From Rhypophila decipiens (lineage: Eukaryota; Ascomycota; Sordariomycetes; Sordariales; Naviculisporaceae): 64,000 nt of DNA. Location of the stretch: assembly GCA_033297075.1 (NCBI GenBank), contig MU858055.1:248001-312000 (forward strand), read 5' to 3'. Made by a program: the position numbers and the translations under genes. The notes beneath the pieces were generated by a model. The model saw nothing but the letters and a program-made list of their open reading frames with translations, had not been told where the DNA came from and made no database searches. Positions 23,900 through 34,879 of this stretch are shown here, piece by piece; the first letter of the stretch is position 1, and each line of letters starts with the position of its first letter.

Positions 23900-26757
23900 A
23901 TGGAGCATGCCGCTTGTAACGTCATCTACGTGGACCGCCGCGTGTCCAAAGATCGCCATCTTAAATATGGCGTTCATGATCTCCAAGATTTCGCGGCGGA
24001 ATGGGGACATAACCACATCAAAGAGAATCTCGGCCTTCTGTTGCATGTTTTTAGTGAAGGTATGCCACTCAACCTCTCTCATTCTCGTCCTTCCCACGGC
24101 TGGTGTTGTCCATTTGAATCCGTTGTGCTAACTTCCCGACGAAAGTCTACCTTTGCAGCACTGGAGGCGCTTGCCTAGGGCAGTGGCTCGAGATTCAAGA
24201 TGTGTCCATGATCGACTTTAAACCGACCCTCATACTCATAGATACCCCGTTTCAAGAACAATTTGTCGAACGGTCACGGTCGCGGGACCCGTCGCCTCAT
24301 TCTCTTCCGGACGAAGATGTCGAGAACCACGAGGAGGACCTGTATGGGCTTGCGTTGCTGCAGAGGATCAGCTCCGAGTCATACATACGAAACCTGTCCA
24401 GGCTAGTTGTCTGTGTCCCAGTTATCGATTTCCCACCCGATACTCCGGGGCAAAGCGACAGCTCGAGCGATAACAGGGAGGAGATTGCAAACGAAAAGCT
24501 TCCTCCGGGCGCGTCAAAGGAGCGCAGAGCGGCCAACAGGAAGATGCTGAGGAAGTGTCTCGAACTTGGGGCCACCGATGTTATGGCGTCCCCGTTAAAC
24601 GCAAAGTGCGTCACCAACCTCGAGGTGCATGCCTATCGCGCCCATAGAGACGCTGTCCGGGATCAGAAGGACCTGCTTGACGTGCGCCGCGGGAGGAAGC
24701 GGTCGTGGGTTGGCATCCCTGAAGCAAAGCCGTTCGCCTATCTCAGGGAGGCTATGGTGTCGAGTCTCATGAATGGAATTTGCAGGACAGAAGATGAACA
24801 TGAAAAGGCGCCATTGGCCAGCTTTAAAGTATCCGTTTCTGCCGACAAACAAGGCGAGATTTCGGATGCGATAAGTCGATGGCATTTCTGCGCACACAAT
24901 TTCAACGATGACGAGCTGGTCGTTGCTGCTGCTACCATGTTTGAGCATGCGTTGTCCATGCCTGAGTTGGAGCCATGGCGGATACCAACAGGTGCGTTTC
25001 AGAATCCTCTTCCACTTGGATATACCAGCATGACCTGGCTTGCCTTGTTTGCCTCCACAGACTTACTGACCGCCTTTTGCAGACCAGCTGCATGGCTATC
25101 TTCTTGCTTGCCGTCATTCCTACAATGCCTTCGTACCCTATCATAATTTCCGCCACGTTGTCGATGTCTTGCAGGCTACCTTCAACTTTCTCATTCACAT
25201 TGGGGCGTTGCCCGCTTGCCCGTCTGGCGACAGCACAACGCCCCTTCCGCCTCCGCAGAAATCCCCGATAGCCCTTTTTATTGGGCCTTTTGAGGCCTTG
25301 ACGCTTCTTATCACCGCCATTGGTCATGATGTTGGACACCCCGGCGTCAACAACGGCTTTTTGGTGACACTAAACGCGCCGCTAGCTCAGCTGTACAACG
25401 ATCGTTCTGTTCTGGAATCCTTCCACTGCGCAGCTTACTCCCAAATTCTCCGGAGACATTGGCCCGCGGCGTTTAGTGATGGCAAAATGCGGAGCCTCAT
25501 GATCAGTTCAATACTGGCAACCGACATGGGCCTGCACTTCGACTACATGAAGAAATTGACCTTGCTTCAGGAGAAGCTAGGCGCTGATAAGAATACGGAC
25601 GACTGGGACGCTCGCACAGTTGCGGAACAAAGGTCGTTGGCATGCGCTTTGTTGATCAAGTGCGCAGATATCAGCAATGTTGTAAGTGAAAATGTCCATA
25701 TTCTTTTTAGCCCCTATCCTGACATCTCGCCCAGGCACGCAAGTATGATGCCGCCCAACTATGGATGCACAATCTCGCCGACGAGTTCTCACGCCAGGCT
25801 TCCATGGAGACGGAGCTTTCAATCCCATCGGCCCTCATGGCGGTGCCCAAGAAGGATGCCCTGAGCTTATCCAAGTCTCAATTGAGTTTCATGGGATTTT
25901 TTGCCATTCCATTGTTCGAAGCAGTGGCGGATATACTACCGATGTTGCGCTATTGTGTCGACGAGCTCTTGGCCAACCAGGCACTGTTCAAAGCTCGCGT
26001 GGAGGAGGAAGAAGCCAAAGCCGCTGCTGCCAGCTCTTCGGCGGGTCAGAATGCGACTGTTCCTCCCATCCCATCTGGGCCGCAAACCGAGACTGATGCT
26101 GCTCCAGGAGATGGACTTTCTGCCCCTTCCCAGGGGCTTGGGAACGGAGAATCTGGTGACCGCTCGACCATAACATCTCCCCAGGTTCCGCAAATCACAG
26201 TGCCTTACCAAAATGACGATGGGACAACCGCCACCTTCGATGCTGTCGCAGACTTTGATCGCAGTGACCCATTCAACGTCAATGGCTTCAAGTCGCAGGG
26301 ACCGTCTAAACAGAGGTGCAGCGAAACGACCGAGGGAAGCTCGGTCCCTTATGGCGGGGATTGGGGGTCGCAAGCCACCAGCGCAACAACTGGTCAGATG
26401 CCCTTATCGCCCAGCACGCAAGGTACGAGTTTTGAAAGTACGGAATCCTTGGACCGTCCTACAAGCGTTCCGGTGACAACAATCACGGCTCCAGAATCCA
26501 GCACTATCGTCCCGGAATCAACCAAGGGTCGGTCGGAATTCAAAATTGACAACAGGTCACCAGATCTCAGTTCCGTCAACTCCACCAGCCCACACATCAA
26601 TGGGTCGCCGAAGAGCCTGGAGGCGGACCTCGATGCCGGGGACAAAACACTGAAGAAGAAGACGAGCCGGTTTAGAATAAACAACCTGTCCAACTTCTTC
26701 AGCAGGAAGCACAGGAGCACCGATCCATCTGTGGCATCTACGGATACAGCGGGATAA
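23900..26757 (+). CDS. pdeH: High-affinity 3',5'-cyclic nucleotide phosphodiesterase (PdeH-like, class I)
   Basis: Hydrolyses cAMP and so sets the level of PKA signalling. Four exons: 23900-24059, 24146-24991, 25083-25681 and 25735-26757 (introns 86, 91, 53 nt) give 875 residues. The HD-type catalytic domain runs from about residue 270 to 600. Metal-binding motifs are HNFRH (356-360), GHDVGHPG (H417, D418) and KCADISN (D531). The region before it (about 7-225) has a strand pattern like a response-regulator receiver: NVIYVDR, KPTLILIDTPF with D86, SRLVVCVPVIDF, and GATDVMASPL with serine where receivers have lysine. The C-terminal 230 residues are Ser/Thr/Pro-rich and probably disordered, ending in a basic patch. 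Pathogenic relatives need this enzyme for normal development. The ATG at 23900 is the first after about 630 nt without one. Family assignment is secure; the receiver reading is inference. Confidence 0.92.
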
Positions 26758-28422
26758 GGCTGCGAATGAGATTAGCAGATTCGCACCACCCGTACCGGTC
26801 GCTTTTGAGACAGGATGCCAACTGAGGACGCCAGGCCGACTCGATAGACACAAACACAGTCTTAATCCGGGGTTTCGGTTTTTATATGTTGCATGGGGGT
26901 CGTATTTGGGCTTATGAACAGCCACCAGACCACCATTCACACCTGCATTGTCAGTTGTCGATGCATCCGGTGACATTCCTGTGTGTTAGCACAATCGAGC
27001 CGAGCCGAGCCGAGACAGTTTGCTCCCCTAACCCTTCTCAAATCCAATTGTCTTTATGGCATTCCATGGACTGGAAGAACAAACTGGGAAAGGGGAGGAG
27101 CACGCTTATATATGAAAATATGTATTTGTGAGTACATGCCAGATGTATATTAGGGGAGAGCAAACGTTGCAGTGAGTCGGAAAGCACAGGAGAGGAGGAA
27201 AGAATCAATGTTCGAGACGGATTGGGTTTGAAAGAGAAATGACGGTGTTTGATGTTCATTTTTCTTCTTCATTATGGCGCTCCACACCAGCACGCCCGCA
27301 TTCTTATGGGGATTGGGATTTGGCTTGGTTCTTTTTCTTTTTCTTTCAAGGTTTCGTTTTCTTCTTGTTCCCGATTTTTCTTGGTCACTACTTATTTTTC
27401 TCTCTTCTTTCTCAAGCGCAAGTCCTGCTTCTTGCCTTGCTCATGCGGCGGGCTTGTTTTGGCTCTTTTATATCCTAGCGCTTGTTTTCTTCTTTTCCAG
27501 CCTTATGTGTGTCATTGACATTCTTGGCCCGGTTTTCTTTTTTTCTTGTCAGTTTGTATGGTTTGCGTTTCACGTCTGAGAGATGTATGTATTCCTTTCT
27601 TTCTTGTTTTGCGAGCCTTTTTTGGATAAATGCGGGTGTGCGCGCGGTGTATGGTGACCGACCGGTTCTTGTTGTAAGATACATATACCATGGGTCTCTT
27701 TTTTTTTCTTGGAATGGATTGGAATGAATGACCGGAAACGATCCCTTTCTGTGACAACCTACCCTGTAGTCAAGTCGATAAAAAATAGAATGTTTATTGC
27801 CTAGACACAGATACAGGATACCCTTTCACGATAGGGAGTGAGTGCAATGATAATGCTGTGCTTTGTTGTTGACCCTGTCAAGCTGTTGAGATGGAGGCTT
27901 GATACTCAGCCTTTCATGTTACGGTTGGAGGAGTACCCTGATTCCCTAGAATGATGATAGGACATATACCTCAGATGCAATACCCACCATGGCATGATGT
28001 ACTCCTTGACAAGAACAGGTTCTATGAATACATGCTTGGGTATCCCTCCTGCGGTAATTCGAAGTACGTTCCTGTTGCTGGGACCAGAGCATTCCGGAGA
28101 CCATCAGTCCGTCATTGTCACGGCCAAAGGTTTGTATAGCATCGTCAACGAACAGTCTAAACACCAGTTCAATGCATAGAGAAGCAAAGTCCAAGAAACG
28201 CAGCTAGAAGATATACGCTACAACTACCACTACCACTACAAGTTTCCAAAAGTACAGCCCAAAGGCAACGTGTTGTGCGTGCGGAGTAACAATTTGAACC
28301 ATCTATTACGCCATGTTTCGGTGATAAATCCCAATGTGCAAACTAGTAAAAAGAAAAGAAAAACAAAAGAAACGGACCTCCATCATTGATTGTCCTATCA
28401 TACCCTACTCTCTGCCAACTCT
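26758..28422. other. Intergenic region between convergent genes
   Basis: The phosphodiesterase and carboxypeptidase Y genes run towards each other across this 1.66-kb gap. It contains a CGAGC pentamer run at 26996-27014 and a T-rich stretch (about 27320-27720) whose plus-strand open frames are only Phe/Leu/Ser-rich by composition. No gene is supported. Confidence 0.6.
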
Positions 28423-30180
28423 TCATTTCTCAAACCACTCACCCGCGATCCAGCGGTTGAGGAAGTCGAGCGAGTTCTCAGGCTGGTCCATGGGGACCAT
28501 GTGGCCAGCTTGGTAGATCTGCATGAAGGTGAAGTTTCCAGAGGACTTCATCTTGCCATATTCCTTCTTAGCGCCAGGAAGGGTGAGGTCCTCGACTTCA
28601 GCCTTATTGAAGCCCTTCTGGCCGGGCCACTCGAGAGCCTCAGTCCAGGCCTGGTTGCCGAGCCAGTTGCAGATGTAGTCAGCATCGCCGGCATAAATGA
28701 GAACGGGGATCTCCTTGAGAAGACCGGGAACGAGATGGTGGAAGGGCTGCATCCAGTCGCCCTGGAAGAGGAAGTTGCGGTTAATATCAAAGTTGCAGCT
28801 GTCGTAGCTCGACACCTCGACGCCAAGAGCTTCCATAACCTCGGGCTTGTTCAGATATTCGCTGATCCATCCGAGCGCAGTGTAGCAGAGATTTCCGCTA
28901 TCCTCGCACTTTCCGCGGATATCGTAGACATTCTGGCCAGTACGTTGGTACGGGCCGATCATGGCATTGTTGCAGTAGATCGAGGCAGGAACGCAGCTCC
29001 AGACACTGCCGCTATCGTAGCAGTTCTTGATCAGACTCTGGCAGCGAGGCAGAGCATTGTCCATGGCCTGGCACTCAGACTCGGACAGTACCGCAGGGTA
29101 GCCACCCTCACCGCAAGCCATGGGGCGGTAGTGCTCATATTGGGTGTAGCCGTCGGTCAAGCCATTGCCAATCAGGACAGACTTGAGGTTGATGTTGCGG
29201 CTCTTGTGGGAGAGGATCTCGGACGCAAATGCAGGAATGTAGTGACCGGCATACGACTCGCCGGCAATGTGAAAATCCTGGTGGGCATACTCGGGGAATT
29301 GGTGGAAGAAAAGGGTCAGAAGAGCGTAAACATCCTTGCCAGCAGCAATGGTGTTGCTGACAGCGCTTCCAGAGTATGAGTAGCCGACGTTGACAGGTTG
29401 GTCAAGGAAGATGACGCTGGCGTTCTGGTTCCAGCTGAATTCGTTGTTGATCACCTTGAGCTTCTTGTCGATGGACGATGGGCCGAGCTCGAGGAACAGG
29501 CCGGTGAGCGACGAGCAGCCTGGACCACCGTTGAGCCAGAGAATGACGGGGTCATTCTTGGGGTCGTTCCGGGACTCGAAGAACCCTAGTTTTGGAAGTC
29601 AGCATGATTCTTCAGGAAAGAGAAACAAACCAAGCGGTTTCTCCATTGGAGCGGCAATCGGGAACTTACAGTAGAACAGATGCTTGTCATTGGCTTCATC
29701 ATCCAAGTAGCCGCTGTATTGCTTGACCTTGTCAACGCCGAGCTTAGACGGGTCAACGGACTTGACGCGCAGGTTGAAGTCCTCAAGACGACCATCGACC
29801 TGGCGGTGATGTTCGCCATCGGTGCCCTGCACCCACAGCTTCTGCACATCAGCTCCCTTGATGGTGTGGTCCCAGTCGGTTCGCTTCTTGTGCGGCTTGG
29901 GGCTGCTGAACCAGGTGGACTTATCCCAGGGACCCTCAGGAACGAGGAGCTTGATCTCATCCCAAAGCGCCTTCGCCTCAGACGTCATCCCCTCGAAGGC
30001 ATCTTCAAGCTTAGCGAGAGGGCCGCTCGGCTTATCAGCAAACGAATCGACCAGAGGCTTCATAGCTTCGCGCGCATTTCCAAAGTTGCTGGAGAGCACC
30101 TGTTGAGCTTGCTGACCGAAGCTCGCTGCCGAGGCCGCCGAAGCAGCCCCAAGCAGGACCGTCGAGGTACTGATCCTCAT
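28423..30180 (-). CDS. cpyA: Vacuolar serine carboxypeptidase, carboxypeptidase Y
   Basis: S10 exopeptidase that removes C-terminal residues in the vacuole. Two exons on the minus strand: 30180-29670 and 29585-28423, with an 84-nt intron splitting the Trp codon of [14 protein letters not shown]; 557 residues, as expected for fungal preproCPY. Residues 1-19 form a signal peptide ([19 protein letters not shown]), followed by a propeptide with the LSSNFGNA region. The substrate-site motif NGGPGCSS lies at 189-196. The catalytic triad is S281 in GESYAGHY, D471 in [12 protein letters not shown] and H532 in [11 protein letters not shown]. Several paired cysteines fit the disulfide set of CPY. An open frame on the opposite strand (28390-29379) is a codon-bias shadow. 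The frame continues upstream of 30180 only with a TTG, so the ATG at 30180 is the start. Confidence 0.95.
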
Positions 30181-31458
30181 GTTGTGTAGCGTAAGCGCCG
30201 CGACAACAGCGATAATCAAAATTGCAAGATAAAAAAACCGACGTAATGAGTGTTCTCAGATGGATAACTGAGCACACTTTGCAGTAGTAGATTGATGATG
30301 ATGAATGGGAAAAGAAGAAGAGGGAAGATGGGGAGAGGCGAGCTGAAGGTGGAAAGAGAGGAGAAAGCGAGCGCAGATGGGCAGATAGGCTGTAATCAAG
30401 CACGTACGTACGAACGGACAACCATTGTGCCTGCTCCGAACCTTGGCTGGTGAGGTGTGACCTGAAACTAAGCTTGACCCCGGACGCGGCAAGCCCCCCC
30501 AGCCTGGGAGAGGCTGGCAGGGCAATCGGTTCCGCCACTCCTGGTTGTCTGGGTACCTTGCAGGCCTGGAAGATCTCGGTCATGGGAACAATGCCAATCT
30601 TGGCAGAGACAACAAGTCCCAGCAGGTACATACATACTCCGATGACGATGTTGCTCTTTGCTCTTTAGAGAGCAAGCAGACCGATGCGATTTCATATCCT
30701 CTGAAATTATATTTAACTGAAATATTTTGGGAATGAATTTCAGTGAACATTATGCCTTTGGGGACCGTTGACTCTGTATCGGACGTTTGCATATCGAGTG
30801 CATCCGTACCTTGACAGCTTGTCCCAGGACGTGGCGCCAATCGGCCCCAACCCCTCACGCGGATAATGGATCGCAACTGATAAGCTTCGTCATTGGTCTC
30901 GCTCACCACCTGCCTGCCGTGCTTGCGGGAGAAGCTACTGTTTGCTCAATCCGGTGAATGCAGATGAGCTCAAGATGGAGGTAATTGATACTTCAAGTCT
31001 TCTTTCATACATGAGAATGGATAGCCACTCACTCGAGGATATATAAAGCTATTCATCAATCATATTGATTCACTCGACTTCCAAGGCCTGGATCACCAGT
31101 GGAGTGACTCATCAACACTAGGCCCAAATGGAACAAGTACATACAGTACCCACTCACATTCAGCGGAAGCCAGCAGGAGACAATGGAACTTGTGGACGGA
31201 TTACCAAACGCCTGACCGCGGGGTAAAAATTCGAGCCTGAAACCAAGAACAGAGGGAGAAAGTTTTACCAACTTGAATCCTGAAATTCATACTTTCACCA
31301 GTCAACGGCAAGAGCAACGGATAAAGCAACAGTAGAAGTTGCGCCCGTCCCGTGGTTATATAAAACTCCCGATAATCGCCCCTCCAGAATCGACCTCGCA
31401 ACCAACCCAAACAAACCCACTCTGAAAACAAACAGCAACCTCGAATACATCCGCCAAA
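30181..31458. other. Divergent promoter region between carboxypeptidase Y and Sdo1
   Basis: About 1.28 kb with no supportable gene. TATATAAA-like elements occur at about 31039 and 31357 on the plus strand, the second at a good distance from the Sdo1 start. The left part reads as a CT-rich leader on the minus strand, typical of highly expressed fungal genes. Confidence 0.5.
31357..31364 (+). promoter_or_regulatory. TATA-like element of the Sdo1 gene
   Basis: TATATAAA lies about 95 bp before the Sdo1 ATG, followed by a C/A-rich leader (ACAAACAGCAACC type). The position suits a fungal TATA box with a short 5' UTR, but this is inferred from sequence alone. Confidence 0.45.
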
Positions 31459-32424
31459 ATGCCGATCCAACAACCAGGAACGCAAATCAAGTTAACCAAC
31501 GTCTCACTGGTTCGCTACAAGAAGAACAAGAAGCGCTTCGAAATAGCCTGCTACAAGAACAAGGTGCTTGAGTGGCGCTCCGGAATCGAGACAGACCTCG
31601 ACAACGTGCTCCAGATCCCCAACGTCTTCATCAACGTCTCGAAAGGCCAGACAGCGCCCGCCGCCGAGCTCGCCAAAGCCTTTGGAAAAGATGTCTCCGT
31701 CGACGATATCATCCTCGAGATTCTCAAAAAGGGCGAACTCCAGGTCGGCGAGAAGGAGCGCTCGGCCCAGCTCGAGCGGGTCCACAACGAGGTCCTCAGC
31801 ATAGTCGCCAGCAAGCTGGTCGATCCTCGGACGAAAAGAGTCTACACGACGGGCATGATTGACAAGGCGCTCGACATGCTCAGCGCCCAGGCGCACAACA
31901 CCAACAACAACACTGATTCCAAACCTGCAAGCGGAACCGCAACACCAACTACAACTGCCCCCGCCGCAGCAGCAAATGACTCTACCGCGACCACAGCACA
32001 AAAAGAAAAACCAATCTGGACAGGCGTATCGACCTCCAAGTCCGCAAAATCCCAAGCCCTAGACGCCATGAAGGCCCTGATCGCGCACCAGCCCATCCCC
32101 GTAGCCCGCGCGCGCATGAAGCTGAGAATAACCTGCTCCACGTCGGTCCTGAAGCAAGGCGTCAAGGCGGCTCCCAAACCAGCAGGGAACAAAAAGGACG
32201 ACGATGGCGATGAAGCGCAGCAACACAAAGCTGGCACAGTCAAAGACAAGATCCTCAGCTTCATCGAGCAGGTCGAGAACCAAGATGTCGTAGGCTCAGA
32301 GTGGGAAGTTATTGGCTTCGTGGAGCCAGGCGCATTCAAGGGCCTCTCAGATTTCATCGGCGGCGAGACCAAGGGGCAAGGCAGGATAGAAGTTTTGGAC
32401 ATGGCTGTTACGCATGAGGATTAG
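31459..32424 (+). CDS. SDO1: Ribosome maturation protein Sdo1 / SBDS
   Basis: Works with the GTPase Efl1 to release Tif6 (eIF6) from pre-60S subunits so they can join 40S. A single exon encodes 321 residues. The N-terminal FYSH domain (about 1-95) shows QIKLTNVSLVRYKK and RFEIACYKNKVLEWR. The second domain (about 100-145 and 190-225) includes MIDKAL and ALDAMKALIAHQPIPVARA, and the C-terminal domain ends in the conserved VLDMAV. The protein is about 70 residues longer than yeast Sdo1 because of two low-complexity inserts: an Asn/Thr/Ala/Pro-rich linker at about 148-190 and a Lys/Asp-rich loop at about 235-258. The gene is tail-to-tail with a 40S ribosomal protein gene 430 bp away. The ATG has a good context (CAAAATGCC). 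Confidence 0.95.
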   Translation: MPIQQPGTQIKLTNVSLVRYKKNKKRFEIACYKNKVLEWRSGIETDLDNVLQIPNVFINVSKGQTAPAAELAKAFGKDVSVDDIILEILKKGELQVGEKERSAQLERVHNEVLSIVASKLVDPRTKRVYTTGMIDKALDMLSAQAHNTNNNTDSKPASGTATPTTTAPAAAANDSTATTAQKEKPIWTGVSTSKSAKSQALDAMKALIAHQPIPVARARMKLRITCSTSVLKQGVKAAPKPAGNKKDDDGDEAQQHKAGTVKDKILSFIEQVENQDVVGSEWEVIGFVEPGAFKGLSDFIGGETKGQGRIEVLDMAVTHED

Positions 32425-32855
32425 ATGGAATGGATGAATGACTATTAGCGTTGAATTACTATTAGCTTTGAATTTCTTTGAAAGGATACCCGTTGTTGAT
32501 ATGCTGTATTCGCTCCTTTGACAGATGAATCAGTGTTCCGCCCTTTTACCGTGTGCTGCCCTATTCCAGACAGGCAAACTGTTGTACACGGAATGTGGTG
32601 GTAAATAATTCCTTTCAATCCATTTTGTGCGCCTTTATTTTATTGCAATGCTGTCAATCATGATGGGTGTGTGTTTTCCCTATAGGAAGATCCTACGAGA
32701 GAAAAGACCCCCGCAGGTGTAAAGTAAATCCCCGTCGTCCATGCCCGTCATCCACCCATGAACAAATCATTGAAATAGCCCTGGAAAGAACACCACCATA
32801 AAAAGCCAAGATACAGCTGCGCCAAAATAAAATTGCTCCCGCTTCCCGCACATGT

Positions 32856-34016
32856 TTAACCACCCTTCTTCTTGGAGACACCGACGGTCCGGCCACGACG
32901 ACCAGTCGTCTTGGTGTGCTGACCGCGGACACGGAGGCCCCAGTAGTGACGGAGACCACGATGGGCACGGATCTTCTTCAGGCGCTCCAAGTCATCACGG
33001 AGCTTGGAGTCGACACCGTTGGCGAGGATCTGGGAGTCCTTGCCGTCGACAATGTCGCGTTGACGATTGAGGAACCACTACGCCGACGAGACTCGTTAGC
33101 CGTGCCAAAGGTCTTATTGAAGGGGCCGTCTGTGGGAGAATTCAACTAACCGAAGGGATCTTGTAGGCCGTGGGGTTCTGGATGATGGTGACGAGACGCT
33201 CAAGCTCTTCGGAGGTGAGCTCACCAGCGCGCTTGTTCAGGTCGACATCGGCCTTCTTGCACACAAGGTTGGAGTAGCGACGACCGACACCCTTGATCTT
33301 GGTCAATGAGTAGACGACCCTGGAGTTTGTATTAGTATGATGGTTATACTGGAATACTGTTCTGGTCGGTGTGCTCACTTCTCCTTGCCGTCAACGTTGG
33401 TGTTGAGCAGACGCAAGATGTGGTTGAAGTTGTTCTAGACTGAACGTCAGCATAAGTTCCGATTATATATGCAATGTTCCATTATTGAACGGGCTGCTGG
33501 AACTCCTGCTCAGGTCGAGATATGGTGCTCCCTGTGGTGATCGTGGTGACCTCGACCGACAACTTGAATCGACGAGACTGGTGTGACCGGCAGATTAGAC
33601 ATTTCGCATGCGTTGATTGTGGGTGGGAGACAGCCAGGAGCTCGACATCCAAATCACAGCTCAAAAAGTTTGACCCTCCCCACAATTAGCGTTTGGGATT
33701 CTTTGATGCTGATTTCTCCCCCACCAAGATCGCGAGTCGAAGTGCAGGAGTTGCGACCTGTGTTCAAGAAGTCGCAACGGCGCCGGTCGGTCGATTTTCA
33801 GGCGGCCAGAGGAAGAAATCGGTCGTGTCAATTTCGATAATGTCGAAAATGGAAATGCATCGTTCGGGGTGTTGAAATATCGAGAGTCCACCATCAGGGT
33901 GGTCGTCGAGAACCATCACGACAAGAGCAAGGAGTCCCGCAGCCAGTTCGACGGCGAGAACGACAGAAATGAGAACAAGCAGGACGACATACCTTCTCCC
34001 CCGAAACCAAACTCAT
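32856..34016 (-). CDS. RPS18: 40S ribosomal protein S18 (uS13)
   Basis: Small-subunit head protein of the cytosolic ribosome that contacts the 60S and the P-site tRNA region. Four exons on the minus strand: 34016-33993 (eight codons, MSLVSGEK), 33434-33379, 33319-33151 and 33077-32856, with introns of 558, 59 and 73 nt. They encode exactly 156 residues, the usual length. Recognisable stretches are [83 protein letters not shown] and the C-terminal VGVSKKKGG. Ribosomal protein genes of filamentous fungi often carry a large first intron near the start codon, as here. Splice sites all follow the frame. Confidence 0.95.
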
Positions 34017-34879
34017 GATGGGCAACTATTTCGAGGATGTTCGCCTCGAGGTCGTTGTCGGTTGATTTGGTGGTGTCCGTGGTGGGAGGTTCGATCGAAA
34101 TTAATTGCGCCAGAATTTGAGACTCACGGTGTTTTCGACGGAATTGTGTGTGGTCACGTGGCGGGGCAAGAGCAGGGTGGGAGCCAAAGCTGTAGCTTGT
34201 GGGTCTTATGCGGCATGCCAGCTGGCGGGCTTTCGAGGGACAGGTGGGGCCTGGTTTCTTAGGCGCTGTCTACAAAAAATCCCGGCTCTTGACTCCAACT
34301 TTGCAGTCGTTCCGCTAGCCTGCCGCAATTCTTTGTTCACTCTCACGATCCATTCCTCATCGATACCTCCGTCTAGCATCTGGCCAAAAGCTTCTCATAC
34401 TTCCATGGATCACAGAACATCTCTCAGTCCTCTCAGTACCTTTCTACAAGATCCTTCTTGTTGATGGGCGGAATGAGCAACTGACGTTTCCGTCGGCTTA
34501 CGACTGTTTTCCCTCTATATCAACCGCAGATGTTATGTTATTTTCAGAAGTTTAGTTATTACTAAACTATAGGTTCCTGCCTATTTGTATCAATCTCATT
34601 CATAACTGCGTCACTCATCATCAAGAAAACAAAAGGACGACCTGCCTTGGCCAAGTTGCCTGTACAAACAGGGGCAAGAAAACCCCCCCAATTACCCAGG
34701 ACCGAACATGTACTTCATACGAGCCTCCTTTCTCCCTCGCAAGTGTCCAGAAAAATCATCGCTCAAAAATAACGGCAAGGGTATCATATGAACCAAAAAG
34801 AAGGAGGAAAAAGAAAACATTGGAGAGACATGATAAAATGAAGAGCTGCTGAGACGTGTTTCTGCACTCATATTTCATG
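34017..34879. other. Upstream region of S18 and 3' flank of the secreted-protein gene
   Basis: No gene is supported in these 860 bases. The left part should hold the promoter of the S18 gene, read leftwards. Short plus-strand open frames at 33969-34464 have no family resemblance and overlap the S18 first exon. Confidence 0.5.

Noticed and set aside
27239..27727. Overlapping Phe/Leu-rich open frames that look like membrane proteins
   Set aside because: They come from a T-rich stretch; hydrophobicity is due to base composition, and three frames are open at once.
28390..29379. 329-codon open frame antisense to carboxypeptidase Y
   Set aside because: Codon-bias shadow of the CPY gene; the CPY strand has all catalytic motifs and the antisense translation matches nothing.
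33435..33992. Possible C/D-box snoRNA in the S18 first intron
   Set aside because: GTGATGG-like sequence is present on the minus strand, but no proper C box and D box pair with terminal stem was found.
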